A DNA stretch of 64,000 nucleotides from Prorocentrum cordatum (Eukaryota > Sar > Dinophyceae > Prorocentrales > Prorocentraceae): positions 122,001 to 186,000 of the forward strand of contig CAUYUJ010005047.1 in the NCBI GenBank assembly GCA_963575745.1, in the 5' to 3' direction. The notes beneath the pieces were generated by a model, which worked only from the letters and a program-made list of their open reading frames with translations, was not told where the DNA came from and ran no database searches. The translations under genes were made by a program, and so were the position numbers. Each line of letters begins with the position of its first letter. The stretch's first letter is position 1. This document shows, one piece after another, positions 33,901 to 41,218 of this stretch.

Positions 33901-34447
33901 TGGCGACCCGCCCGACAGAACGGCAGCATCTTCCAGAACGACCACGGACCCCTGGGGCAGAGTAAACCTTGGAGGTGAGGCAGCCGAACGCCGATTGATT
34001 GCGAACCACCACGCCCGCCTCGCCATCCACACCTTCCACGCGGCTCACGTCGCCGAAGTACCAGCACTACTAGCGCAATCCTCAGCCCCAGCAGGTCCGT
34101 CAGTGATGTGGAATACTGAGATGATGCTCTACGCTACGGAGAACCTTGCTACGAGACGACCGACCATCATAGACGACGCCAGCAGCCTCTACGCCATCTA
34201 CTTCGGCCTCTCCCAGGACCACGGTAATCCCCTCGACGACTTCGTCACCTCCATTTTGGGCAGTCTGCCCCAGCTTGGTCGGACAGCAGCCGCTGATCCG
34301 ACGACCCGATCTGGCCGTAACATGGCCCAAGACGATCGAGACAGGCGCCCACCACGGCAAGACGGCCGCAGTGCTCACGGAGGCCGCCAGCCCCATCCTG
34401 AACGCCCCCTCGAGGGCGAGGGGGGGGAGGACTCGGTTCAGGCCTGA
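27785..34447 (+). CDS. LINE ORF2: RNase H / APE endonuclease / reverse transcriptase / zinc fingers / MTase-like
   Basis: Replication polyprotein. The frame opens after TAG at 27782-27784, overlaps ORF1 in the -1 frame, and has its first ATG only at 28031; entry by frameshift at 27902-27908 is likely. Domains in order: low-complexity N-terminus; RNase H (28964-29417); APE-type endonuclease (29627-30439); RT (about 31390-32400) with FLDLKEAFHS, GVPYSDAAFN and FVDD; C2H2 finger at 33209-33274 and C2HC finger at 33317 onward; Pro-rich hinge; C-terminal methyltransferase-like region (about 33650-34230). All core RNase H, endonuclease and RT acidic residues are present, so it may be active. The RNase H sits N-terminal to the endonuclease, the reverse of the EN-RT-RNH order of I-type LINEs. 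About 2,180 residues follow the slip site. Confidence 0.85.
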   Translation, partial: PSGQAQESPHLRHRRRLRRPRRPRASLPLRRGSPRGQLTKKLTRPSPPGGQLAQGERPSIIPEDYQRNDGTSDSCSGYADDVMRLREPLRRRSRSAALKGPLSAAGCLGLRQPPKPYDTSQVSPTVSSATSDMRVGESAPPDLYEHGDMWEIHTPPNMLQPSSGPWTIPSAATSRLGSARRLSHTDPTLEPHTLADRPDTATQPRRQHVDSHPPPAEAQSRSFPTMTTPPPTPREDASLCEYNTGGRGRLWPERPEPPTRHRRTSHFGQDGNRDRQFCDSLSRPCTSTSRRPQSPIFDSLDATQVPHGQTDLPNAESHEALRHVRFSREVHTRDQQTDNILYHIDFDEQEPLLQHLRRLQAPRLTFDFTDRCHNEVSDYMVRTFPYRQLPRDSRLYLYTDGSKHPRQHGQDGWSVVLVGEDEEGFSFQGAIVGKHRDSTLVEIQNLTDNETTSTSSEITALIWAFAYIIHKDIHHSISVHSDSLGAIQLARMEAFTNRDAHLVQLLVIMYSHVKEYVDLRHVHAHEMNPWNEVADAAANYARIEDYPHPQPEWADILNASPQRSWEFLLDADNHTKDAYPSFSPGMLKAQRIDTTATTAHLSTPAKTTKTSTEIDVNIATYNIQSGREPGLGARRRKEKIHKLRKTMLNLYMEDLHLIGIQEARTPWGVRSGNDITSTSAYAYHVISGGHDQYNLGCELHILTSKPYGKAGAKDLYFRPDQFTVIEHSPRHLIVRIEAPGFRHTVCVAHAPHSRATPHEKDTFWEMIECATSNHNINIFFIDANARTGSLCSQAIGDQGFKQKEDDNGERFHKVLQGNSLIAANTFKSGGQDHYTWDSGKDVHRLDYIVVGHELFDSISYTSVMYGIDTVDDHSHKNDHFPVKANLAYTVETAYQHGTPKLDIAKLDSETAKNDFQRRLQQIQHPPWETNLNDHTKSIVDQIKDAAYASFKKQHHAPRKPYITEASYALLRFRRTLLKTIRIVKRNGIGSKKSRRRIRYTAHLIANQSASASPDDVIHLLDIPGYTKLMIKTILFINHADPDHTTAPHHDSTSCTTTFTTDLFDSYMSFIQDTDRALRNRLDHDRDAHLERFSDNMILSAAGNAPRQEWASVRALLTYGGRTPKRTPTPKIRQDDDGAPLTTPQAIAEHALRYYGNIENGINTDIEGVVKYYNNKTAHTKPIPHIDNVQTIHNLTSALAAAKKGRRGGPDGNTDDMARAAPRQMARLLHPIMMKMQLMTTEPISAKGGFSTHFSKGQGQLHLQKAYRGILLNNTIGKINSKFLRGLFRDILPDLLMDTQCGAVPHKATDFITHTAYTFLDDCRTQARTGSILFLDLKEAFHSVIREFIFQLPTQEDELEDVIDNIEIPICLLPSLRQRLRCPAHLNAHVDDSHLCALVADHHTANWMTAKGTDAYVIPRTSTRPGVPYSDAAFNMHFSLVLQAIADDTDGAEDGESGHHIRPCDNPLFSTAPHHGGKLTNMSFVDDLTDFNSTTRHSDIIDITRTSAERLCRTAFTYGLKPHPDKTKVILSFNGTGSNVARSRLAQQNITSIQLSIMSISVQITDQHRLLGTILTSGSMGPEVQNRMRRTDASARALERQILRRRRLPRKTKIKYVHALSTASLTFNHHVWPALTQTDHQRISNAYSKPYRTAAGIPKANSQLHHFTATEVVAYTGIPDFDHHQSAGRLRYLPRLLRYAPQQLLQLLDNQRRRKGSWTYMLFQDFDFLRTYLDDQRWPTTSKLDSDVFAWARATPKHFSNSVNLAVTNYIRASKDRAHADKLTKVLRPDGPIGADPTPSRDNGASNFICYECGIVTKTKQGMAIHIGREHRRPEHPRNWASGTSCRICRKNFHSFAKLVKHLTTVARCRRSWHLWYLQGPALTEEDVATNQATYAASIADNKRRGRPELYHPIPAHASDVTPLPSLDLSPSPPPFFPTVPAITPPPPAYYPRTPTRNRSLLYLTNIDRHPNDLLDTTDQRLCYNGMVMERVTLTFDDLYSVDHPSQYDALDSLHQHIRQGDFAGVMINLSPSTWIDQVDGDPPDRTAASSRTTTDPWGRVNLGGEAAERRLIANHHARLAIHTFHAAHVAEVPALLAQSSAPAGPSVMWNTEMMLYATENLATRRPTIIDDASSLYAIYFGLSQDHGNPLDDFVTSILGSLPQLGRTAAADPTTRSGRNMAQDDRDRRPPRQDGRSAHGGRQPHPERPLEGEGGEDSVQA
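27902..27908 (+). promoter_or_regulatory. -1 ribosomal frameshift slippery site A AAA AAC
   Basis: In ORF1 phase the codons are CCA AAA AAC TAA, so the heptamer A AAA AAC is in the phase needed for tandem -1 slippage (X XXY YYZ). After slipping, the next codon is CTA and reading continues in the ORF2 frame without a stop. The same heptamer is used by several retroviral and viral frameshift sites. Confidence 0.75.
27923..27950 (+). promoter_or_regulatory. GC-rich hairpin downstream of frameshift site
   Basis: CCCCCTGGG (27923-27931) pairs perfectly with CCCAGGGGG (27942-27950), leaving a 10-nt loop. Loop bases GGGC (27932-27935) could pair with GCCC at 27955-27958 to give an H-type pseudoknot. 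The spacer to the heptamer is 14 nt, longer than the usual 5-9, so the active structure may be a different or extended fold. Confidence 0.6.
28068..28100 (+). repeat. 33-bp near-perfect palindrome in ORF2 5' part
   Basis: CCGCTGCACTTAAGGG is followed directly by its reverse complement with one extra C. It lies about 160 nt after the slippery site, next to a smaller hairpin (CCTCCGAAGGAGG). Confidence 0.8.
28964..29417 (+). other. RNase H domain (N-terminal in ORF2)
   Basis: Catalytic set visible: Asp in YTDGSK (codon 28982), Glu in SSEITALIWAF (29153), Asp in VHSDSLGA (29228), and HVHAHEMNPWNEVAD with the final Asp at 29387. The spacing is that of type-I RNase H domains in LINEs and host RNase HI. 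It would degrade the RNA strand of RNA:DNA hybrids. Confidence 0.85.
29627..30439 (+). other. APE-type endonuclease domain in ORF2
   Basis: Endonuclease/exonuclease/phosphatase fold that nicks the target for target-primed reverse transcription. Visible motifs: ATYNIQ (Asn at 29648), IGIQEAR (catalytic Glu at 29768), FIDANARTG (Asp 30128, Asn 30134; the common GDFN is here IDAN), YTWDSG, RLDYIVV (Asp at 30320) and KNDHFPV (Asp-His at 30416-30421). Confidence 0.88.
31390..32400 (+). other. Reverse transcriptase domain in ORF2
   Basis: Finger region with RRGGPDGNTDD, motif A FLDLKEAFHS (Asp codon 31787), motif B GVPYSDAAFN (about 32057), catalytic motif C FVDD (Asp-Asp 32237-32242), motif D PHPDKTKVILSF and a primer-grip-like HRLLGTIL. 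FVDD differs from the more usual FADD but keeps both metal-binding aspartates. Confidence 0.88.
33203..33400 (+). other. Two zinc fingers after the RT
   Basis: First: C-x2-C-x12-H-x4-H starting with Cys at 33209. Second: C-x2-C-x12-H-x6-C starting at 33317. Post-RT zinc fingers in LINEs usually help bind element RNA or target DNA; that role here is inferred. Confidence 0.75.
33650..34230 (+). other. C-terminal domain resembling a catalytically dead cytosine-MTase fold
   Basis: Segment order recalls dinoflagellate retroelement domains with a DNA-methyltransferase-like fold: LLYLTNIDRHPNDL (like the glycine-rich SAM motif), FAGVMINLSPSTWID (where a PPC-x-TWS loop is expected), TTDPWGRVNLGG, NHHARLAIHTFHAA and SVMWNTEMM. 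The Pro-Cys nucleophile pair is absent, so methylation is unlikely. This is pattern recognition only, without an alignment. Confidence 0.4.
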
Positions 34448-34707
34448 CCGAACCGAGCCGCCGCCGGCGGGCCGCCGCCTGCGCGCAGGCCGTCACGGGG
34501 GTTTTTTCCCTTCCTCTTCAGGCCTTTAATGAGCCCCCTCTTCCTCCTTCCTCGTCCCCGAAACTCCTGGGCCCGTTTTCTCGGTCCTTTCGGCCCCCGC
34601 CCCTCTGGCGGGAGCATGTGTCGGGGGGTGACCCCCCCCCACGCGCCTCGGGCGCGCGCGCGTAGCTTCGGCCGCGCGGACGGCTGCGTCCAACTGGACA
34701 TCGAGCC

Positions 34708-34727
34708 GATAGCGATAGCGATAGCGA
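34708..34727 (+). repeat. (GATAGC)3GA 3' tail of the LINE
   Basis: Three tandem GATAGC units then GA. Several LINE clades end in short tandem repeats rather than poly(A); their presence directly before the target duplication marks the reverse-transcription start point. Confidence 0.75.
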
Positions 34728-34740
34728 ACCAACACCACCA
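34728..34740 (+). repeat. Right target-site duplication of the LINE
   Basis: ACCAACACCACCA, directly after the GATAGC tail; identical to 24944-24956. Confidence 0.75.
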
Positions 34741-34899
34741 GGGGGCCCACCTCCAGCGAGGAGGTCCACAATGCCTACCCGAGCGGAAGACTGGGGATGT
34801 CTCGAGCGAGAGGGGGGGACCACACCACCAGGGAGACCCCCCTTGCCTCCGCGCATCTCCTCGCCCTGTTGGTGTTGGTGTCGCCTTTCCTTGTTCCTA

Positions 34900-34965
34900 C
34901 CAGAGTTCTTGCACGAGGCATCGCGGCCTCGGAACTGCGGGTCCACAGTTTCTGGGAAGGGCCGC
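34900..34965 (+). repeat. GGGAGCGCGG minisatellite unit right of the LINE
   Basis: GAGGCATCGCGGCCTCGGAA CTGCGGGTCCACAGTTT matches the units left of the LINE, showing that the LINE interrupted this array. Confidence 0.7.
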
Positions 34966-35094
34966 GCGCCCCAAGGCGCCCATGAGCTGAGGAAGCGTGG
35001 TTCGGAGGTGGGGAGGCACGGCCTGCGGGTCGTGGGGGGTCGCGCGCGATCTCACTTCCTTACAAACCCGCCTCCCGGGGCTCCTTTCGATCCC

Positions 35095-35290
35095 TCCGGT
35101 TCGATTCGATTCGATTTCGATGGCTTCCGATTCCGATACGATGGCGACCTCGGATTCCGAGGTGGATTCCAGATTCTCCACGGCTACCTGCTAACCTGCC
35201 GATTTTCGCCAATTCGATTTCTCCCGACGCGGCTGCCGATTGCCGCCGATCCGATTCCTTTCGATCGCCGATCCGACTTCTTGATTCGAT
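35095..35290 (+). repeat. Degenerate CCGATTCGATT repeat
   Basis: GATTCGATTCGATT, CCGATTCCGATACG and CGATCCGATTCC words recur, A/T-richer than surroundings. Confidence 0.6.
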
Positions 35291-35623
35291 GATGGGTCCG
35301 CTTGCATCCTGAGAAGCATCAGTTCTGTGTTCAGATCACGGTTGCAAAATTGGTGAGTTGTTGAGGATATAGTAGCGTTGCGATCTGCCCCATTGCGCTG
35401 AGGACAACCAGGTTGCGCAATTGCTGAAGCTGCACCTTCGCTCCTAGCAAGGAGGGCCAGCGGATTACCAACCGCTCCCGCCCAAATGCCCCCCCTATCT
35501 CCTCTTGCAGGCCAAACTTGCGTAGCCTCACTGCTCGCGCTGCCCCAGGAGCGCGAAGAGGCCTTCGTCGCCGAAGAGGAGAAGATAGCGAAATACCACG
35601 AGGCGGGGAAGTACTGTCGGGAA

Positions 35624-35826
35624 AGTCGTACGGTAGGTTTGCGTCGTGTCGACCAGCGGCGACCCCAGCGCGGATGTTCAAGGTTGAACGCCGCCGGCGA
35701 CCCAGAATGGATCGATGTTGAACGATCGGACGTTGCGGCAGCGGCCGATCGTTCAAGGTTGAACGATCCCTGCGGTGTCAAAAACCAACGCTGTGGTCGG
35801 CACGACACGAACCTGCCGTAGGACTG
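35624..35826 (+). mobile_element. Element J: inverted-repeat element
   Basis: AGTCGTACGGTAGGTTTGCG at the left against CGAACCTGCCGTAGGACT at the right; arms extend about 35 bp through TCGTGTCGACCAGCG. Two internal GTTCAAGGTTGAAC palindromes. Confidence 0.72.
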
Positions 35827-35844
35827 CCGCAAGGAAAGGCACAC

Positions 35845-36013
35845 AGCCAACAGTGATAGTAGGGATGAGATCGGTTTTCCAAGGTTCCCCTTGCATCCTT
35901 TCCCTTCGGCCCATCCTCGGCCACTTTCGTTGGTCACGCCCCGCTCGCCAAGGGTCGACATGGGCATCCAGGGGGCGTGCATCCTCATCGCGCATCTTTG
36001 CTGTCAATGTTGA
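35845..36013 (+). mobile_element. Family D element, copy 5
   Basis: Left GCCAACAGTGATAGTAGGGA, interior TTTCCCTTCGGCCCATCCTC, right GCGCATCTTTGCTGTCAATG then TTGAC. 169 bp like copies 1 and 6. Confidence 0.7.
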
Positions 36014-36596
36014 CTCCAATCCACGCTGCGTGCTTGAAGTAGTGGCATGAGGAGGCCGGTCGCGTATTTAATCGTCGAGCAGCCTTCCATATGCAGACAG
36101 TTTGTGACAATTATCATTGGAGGAACCGCAATGCGATTGATGGATGATCACGTTGAAGAGGGAAGGAACGCCGAATCATACAGGAGTGTGCAATGTGGAG
36201 AGCTCGAATGCTCCAGCGTTGCGCAGGGACAGGCGGCAGCCACGGACATGGGATGCCCGGGCAGGTGCGTGGAAGGGAGAACGTGAGCAGCAGATTGCGA
36301 TTCGCGCAATGGGGGTGGGCGATAAATGGGGAGGGCAGCGAGGGCTGCAGAACAGGAGCCCTCGACGGCCCGTATAGGGCCCGTCAGGAACCAAAGGAGG
36401 GGCTGCAGGGCCCGAGAATTGTATCTTTTTCCCAACCCTCCTTGGTTGAGCATTGGTTTTGAACAGAGCACTGCGGTCGCGTCTCCTTCTTCTCCTCCTC
36501 CTCCTCCCGCCTCCCTCTTGTCTCCTCTTGCCTTGTGCGTACCTCTTGTGTGTGCATCTTGCCTGCGGTACCTCTTGTGTGTGCATCGTGCCTGGG

Positions 36597-38792
36597 GGGC
36601 TGCGATTGGCGAAACTGTCGCCACTTTCGATGGCTGCTGGTGTGTCCAGCTATAGTGGGTAGCCGTCTTAGACCCAAATTAGACCTCGCCATCCCTGGGG
36701 GGGCTGCGATTTGTGAAACCGTCGCTACTTTCGAGGGCTGCTGGGGGGGGACAGCATAGTGGGTAGCCGTCTTAGACCCAAATTAGACCTCGCCATGCTT
36801 GGGGGGCTGCGATTTGCGAAACCGTCGCCACTTTCGAGGGCTGCAGGGAGGGACAGCATAGTGGGCAGCCGCCGCAGACCCGAATTAGACCTCGCCATCC
36901 TTGGGCGGGGCTGCGATTTGCGAATTCGTCGCCACTTTCGAGGGCTGCTGGGGGGCCAGCTATAGTGGGTAGCCGCCGCAGACCCACCTTAGACCTCGCC
37001 ATCCCTGGGTGGCTGTGATGTGCGGAACTGTCGTCGCTTTCGAGGGCTGCCGGGGAGGGGGGGCAGCATAGTGGGTAGCCGCCTCATACTTAAATTAGAC
37101 CTCACCATCCTTGGAGGGGTTGCGATTTGCGAAACCGTCGCCTCTTTCGTGGGCTGCTGAGGGGGCAGCATAGTTGGTAGCCGCCGCAGGTCCAAAAAAG
37201 ACCTCGCCATCCTTGGGGGGCTGCGATTTGCGAAACTGTCGCCACGTTCGAGGGCTGCTGGGGGGGGGGCAGCATAGTGGGTAGCCGCCACAGACCCACC
37301 TTAGACCTCGTCATCCCCGGGGGGCTGTGATTTACGGAACTGACGCCACTTGCGAGGGCTGCAGGGGGGGGGGCAGCATAGTGGGTAGCCGCCGTAGTTT
37401 CAAACTAGACCTCGCCATCCATAGGGGGCTGCGATTTGCGAAACCGTCGCCGCTCTCGAGGGCTGCTGGGGGAAAGCGCATAGTGGGTAGCCGCCGCAGA
37501 CCCAAATTAGACTTCGCCATCCCTGGGGGGGGGCTGTGATTTGCGAAACCGTCGCCACTTTCGGGAGGCTGCTTGGGGGGGACAACATAGTGGGTAGCTG
37601 CAGCAGATGGGGCGCAGCATAATGAGTAGACGCGGACAGCATAGTGGGTAGCGCAGCATAGGAAGCAGACCTCGCCATCCATGGGGCGGCTTCGATTTGC
37701 GAAACCGTCGCCACTTTCGAGGGCTGCTATGGGGGGGCAGCATAGTAGGTGGCCGCCGCAGACCCAAATCAGACCTCGCCATCCCTTGGGGGGCTGCGAT
37801 GTGAAACCGTCGCCACTTTCGATGACTGCTCGGGGGGCAGCATAGTGGGTAGCCGCCGCATGTCCAAATCAGACCTCTCCATCCCTGGGGGGCTGCGATT
37901 TGCGGACCTGACGCCACGTTCGATGACTGCTTGGGGGGGGGCAGCATACTGGGTAGTTGCCGCATCCTCAAATTAGACCTCGCCATCCTTTGGGGGGGGG
38001 TGCGATTTGCGAAACCGTCGCCGCTTTCGAGGGCTGTCTGGGGGACAGAATAGTGGGTGGTAGCCGCCGCAGGCCCAACTTAGACCTCGCCATCCCTGGG
38101 GGGTGCGATTTGCGGAACGGTCGCCACTTTCGAGGGCTGCTTGGGCGGGACAACATAGGGGGTAGCCGCCGCAGACCCCCAAAAAGACCTCGCCATCTTT
38201 GGGTCGGCTGCGATTTGCGAAACCGACGCCATCGAGAGTGGCTGTTTGGGGGGGCAGCATGGTGGGTAGCCGCCGCAGATCCAAAGTAGACCTCGCCATC
38301 CCTGGGGGGAGGAGGCTGCAATTTGCGACACCGTCGTCACTTTCGAGGGCTGCTTGGGGGGGCAGTTATAGTGGGTAGCCGCCGCACATCTAAATTCGAC
38401 CTCGCCATCCCTGGGGGTGTGCGATTTGCGAAGCTGTCGCCACTTTCGAGGGCTGCTTGGGGGGATCGCATAGCGATCTGCGAAACTGTCACCACTTTCG
38501 AGTGCTGCTGGTGGGTCCAGCGGAGTGAGGCACCGCGCAGATCTGAGCGAGACCTCGCCGTCCCTGGGGGGCTGCGATCTGCGAAACCGTCGCCACTTCC
38601 AAGGGATGCTGGCGGGTCCAGCGGAATGAGGCACCGCGCAGATTTGAGCGGGACCTCGCCGCCCTTGGTGGGCTGCGATCTGCGAACGCGTCGCTACTTT
38701 CGACGGCTGGTGGCGGGTCCAGCGGAGTGAGGCACCACGCAGATGCAGATCTGAGCAGGACCTCGCAATCCTTGGGGGGCTGCGAGCCTCAC
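36597..38792 (+). repeat. Satellite of about 104-bp units, roughly 20 copies
   Basis: Each unit has the order GGGTAGCCGCCGCAGACCCA, TTAGACCTCGCCATCCCTGG, GGGCTGCGATTTGCGAAACC, GTCGCCACTTTCGAGGGCTG, CAGCATAGT, with a variable G-run. Units differ by point changes and small indels; the last four (from about 38480) form a diverged group with GGTCCAGCGGAGTGAGGCAC. Minus-strand reading frames running through it are a by-product of stop-free units. Confidence 0.92.
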
Positions 38793-39309
38793 GAATGCCG
38801 CTCGCAGACGTAGATGCGCCCATGTCACGTCATCACCTACGTATGACGTCTCCCAAGCAGCGGGACATGAGTAGCTTAGCTACTCATGCCCCGCATTGCG
38901 CAGAGGTCGGGTACGTCGCTAGGGTACTTTCCTTCCCCCCATGTCTCGATCCCCCCCGCAGAGAGGAGTCGTTCCAGATCTTGCGCATGTCTCGCCATCA
39001 CATACGATCGGAGCCAAGCGTGTGTTCAGCGCTTTCTGCGCCCAAATGGGACATATGCCTTCCAGACTTGGACATCGGTTGCCTCCAGCGGCTTGCGTCC
39101 CCTGCAAGGGCGAACAGCGAACTTTGGTAAGCCACTTCGTCTACGTTACCCCTCCCGTTGCCCCTCCTCCAATGTCCTCTCGTCTCTGCTATTGCCAAAG
39201 CCTGGCGGCTGATTCCGCCGACCCCGAGAAGTGAGCCGCCGGGGTGCAAGAGGCGAGGGGGGGACGAGGGCAGGCGGCAGTGGCGGCTGAAGTGCGAGGG
39301 CGGGATGCC
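38793..39309. other. Unassigned stretch after the satellite
   Basis: Contains a small palindrome (GGGACATGAGTAGCTTAGCT ACTCATGCCCC, centred near 38881). No gene recognised. Confidence 0.45.
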
Positions 39310-39600
39310 ATGGTGTTCGCCCATCCCGCCACTGCGCCTGGGTCGCTGTCCAGAGACCTAGGGGACACTTTAGGGGCTCTCGGGGCCTCCCTCGGGGCCT
39401 CCCTCGGGATAGGGGACACTTTAGGGGACACTTTTGGGGCCTCCCTCGGGGGGTCCAGGGAGCCTCTGTGGCGCACTTTGGCACGTCTTGGGACCTCTTG
39501 TGGAACTCTTGGGGGTCTTGGGATCATGTTGGAGTGGTTAGGCTCCAGCGGTGCGGCGAAGGCTGGCCCCCAGCGGGGCCGTCTTGGGGACCTCTGACGT
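39310..39600 (+). repeat. CTTGGGGCC-type repeat block 3
   Basis: Starts TTCGCCCATCCCGCCACTGC like block 2 units, then GGGGCCTCCCTCGGGGCCTC and GACCTCTTGTGGAACTCTTG. Confidence 0.7.
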
Positions 39601-39779
39601 CGTCATCCTCTTGCGAACGACGCGGCGAGAATGGCAAGGTCACACAGGGCATCCGGAGTTCACAATTCTGTCCTTTTGGGCTGGCTCCCAGGGCCGCAAG
39701 GACGGCCTGCGAGATCCCCAGGAGTGCCGAAGTCTGCCGAGGTTGGCCCCCGAGAGGGCTCTAGCGGGGTGATATGGCC

Positions 39780-39820
39780 CCTCCTCCTCCTCCTCCTCCT
39801 CCTCCTCCTCCTCCTCCTCC
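39780..39820 (+). repeat. (CTC)n microsatellite
   Basis: Pure CTC, about 14 units. Confidence 0.95.
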
Positions 39821-40062
39821 AGATTGGCCTTGAGATCGCCCGAGTTACAGCAGGGAGGGGCGGGCGGGGGGGAGCTCTCTGCCTCCTTCCGGGACTCTGG
39901 GACCCTCTTCCGCCCCCAGGCCGCTCCTCGGGACCCCCCTCCCTGGCGGGGAAGGGACTTTGAAAGGGGTTTCCCCGCGGCTGGATCACGACCTGCGTTG
40001 CTGCTCCTCGGGTCGGCCGCGCGAAGAGGTGCTCGAGCTGCCAACGAGAAGGCAGATCCTTG

Positions 40063-40214
40063 CCAGTTTGAAACATATCCCTATCCCTATGTTTGACATC
40101 ACCTCACCTCGATGCCGATCTTAAGGATTCCCTCAGTTCCTGAGGGCCTATCCCTAAGATTGTCCTCGCTTTTTGCTCCCCCATCTTAGGGATAGGGATA
40201 CGTTCGAGGCTGGT
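40063..40214 (+). mobile_element. Family B inverted-repeat element, copy 3
   Basis: Left GAAACATATCCCTATCCCTA, right TAGGGATACGTTCGAGGCTG. Close to copies 1 and 2 throughout its core. Confidence 0.8.
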
Positions 40215-40814
40215 TTGATCCCAGGTCCACCCTGGGACTGCCACCCAGGGGCTCCCTCTTGCACATGCCGACGGGGCTGAAGGATCTCTTTTTTTCCCCT
40301 CCCTCCCTTCCCGGGTGCGGAGGGCAGCCTGCGCAAGCACCAGTTGCGCCTCTGTGCCGTCGATCCGCGGGAAGCTGTCTCGTGTCACGCAGGCCGCATG
40401 GTTCACCGGGGGAGCCTGGCGCAGGCACGCGTCGCACAGGCGAGCCGAAATGCCCAGCGGTTCCCCACAGCCTCGTGATCCTGATGCTCGTTCGCCAGCG
40501 CCGCGTTGCACCACCTGCGGGAGACGAGCGCCAGGCACGCGATCCGCCGCAGTGCAGGCCCGTGCCGAGCCGTGCAAACATGCGTGAACGCGGCGGCCAC
40601 CGCCGGAAGCCAGTTTCACGCAGACGTTCCACTGCGAGCTTCGAGCCGAGCGGTGCGCACACGAGCGCGCCCATTGTCGACCAGGGGAGTGTGCACGCAT
40701 CAGTCCTCGGCTCCGTGAGGATGCTGATGTAGCCAAGCAGTGTGCAATTGTTTGGGCTTGCTCGCGAGCGACAGGAAAGGGACGCTGCTCAGCTGAGGGC
40801 CGACTCCGAACGCT

Positions 40815-40942
40815 TGGCATCGCTTGGACGTGTGCAATTTTCTTTCGGCGAGGACCATCGAGGAGCATCCTTGATCATTTGGCGAAAAAGCCACGCACGG
40901 AACAGAAAAAAATCAAAGGGAGTGGACGTCCGAGCGATGGCG
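40815..40942 (+). mobile_element. Family C inverted-repeat element, copy 2
   Basis: TGGCATCGCTTGGACGTGTG to GGACGTCCGAGCGATGGCGA. Nearly colinear with the copy at 23516, including the GAAAAAGCCACGCACG block. Confidence 0.8.
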
Positions 40943-41062
40943 AGAACGGACCATCGGCCGACGTCGGCCGGCCCCGCGCAGCTCCTGGATCAGGGGGGGC
41001 AATTTAAACGGTGAGGTTCGTGTTGCACATTCGGAGCTGGCGGATTGGCAGAAGTGTGGTAC

Positions 41063-41218
41063 TACCAGCCTGGAACATATCCCTATCCCTATGCTGGGCA
41101 CCTCCTCATCACGATGCCAATCGTAGGGATTCCCTTATTTTTTGAGGGCGAATCCCTAAGATTGTCATCGCCTCTTGGCGTGTCAATCTTAGGGACAGGG
41201 ATACGTTCGAGGCTGGTA
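41063..41218 (+). mobile_element. Family B inverted-repeat element, copy 4
   Basis: The best-kept termini: TACCAGCCTGGAACATATCC at the left and GATACGTTCGAGGCTGGTA at the right. The interior is more diverged than in copies 1-3. Confidence 0.8.

Larger units (their letters stand above)
24957..34727 (+). mobile_element. Full-length giant LINE-like (non-LTR) retrotransposon
   Basis: Seen: two long overlapping ORFs (coiled-coil ORF1; ORF2 with RNase H, APE-type endonuclease, reverse transcriptase, zinc fingers), no long terminal repeats, and a 3' end made of three GATAGC units plus GA. An identical 13-bp word ACCAACACCACCA sits immediately outside both ends (24944-24956 and 34728-34740), as expected for a target-site duplication. 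The 5' untranslated part is 24957-25322 and is rich in CG palindromes; the 3' untranslated part is 34448-34727. The coding strand is rich in C and A and poor in G, unlike the flanks. Inference: a young, possibly active element, because 8.8 kb of coding sequence carries no disabling stop. Boundaries rest on the duplication and tail alone. Confidence 0.88.
24926..34890. mobile_element. Small inverted-repeat element split by the LINE (24926-24956 plus 34741-34890)
   Basis: Removing the LINE and one duplication joins GCGATACCAACACCACCA to GGGGG. Its near reverse complement CCCTGTTGGTGTTGGTGTCGCC lies at 34864-34885. So the LINE inserted within one arm of a roughly 170-bp non-autonomous element. 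The coordinates span the LINE; only the two named pieces belong to this element. Confidence 0.55.

Noticed and set aside
36597-38792. Regular repeats resembling a CRISPR array
   Set aside because: Units are contiguous with no unique spacers of fixed length, and the context is eukaryotic.
36700-38820. Repetitive protein with RLPTMLPP units on the minus strand
   Set aside because: Follows the 104-bp satellite; frames change between units and no start or conserved codon pattern supports coding.
40200-40214. GTTCGAGGCTGG in family B looked like a tRNA B box
   Set aside because: No matching A box at the right spacing, no cloverleaf, and the sequence is explained as one arm of the inverted repeat.
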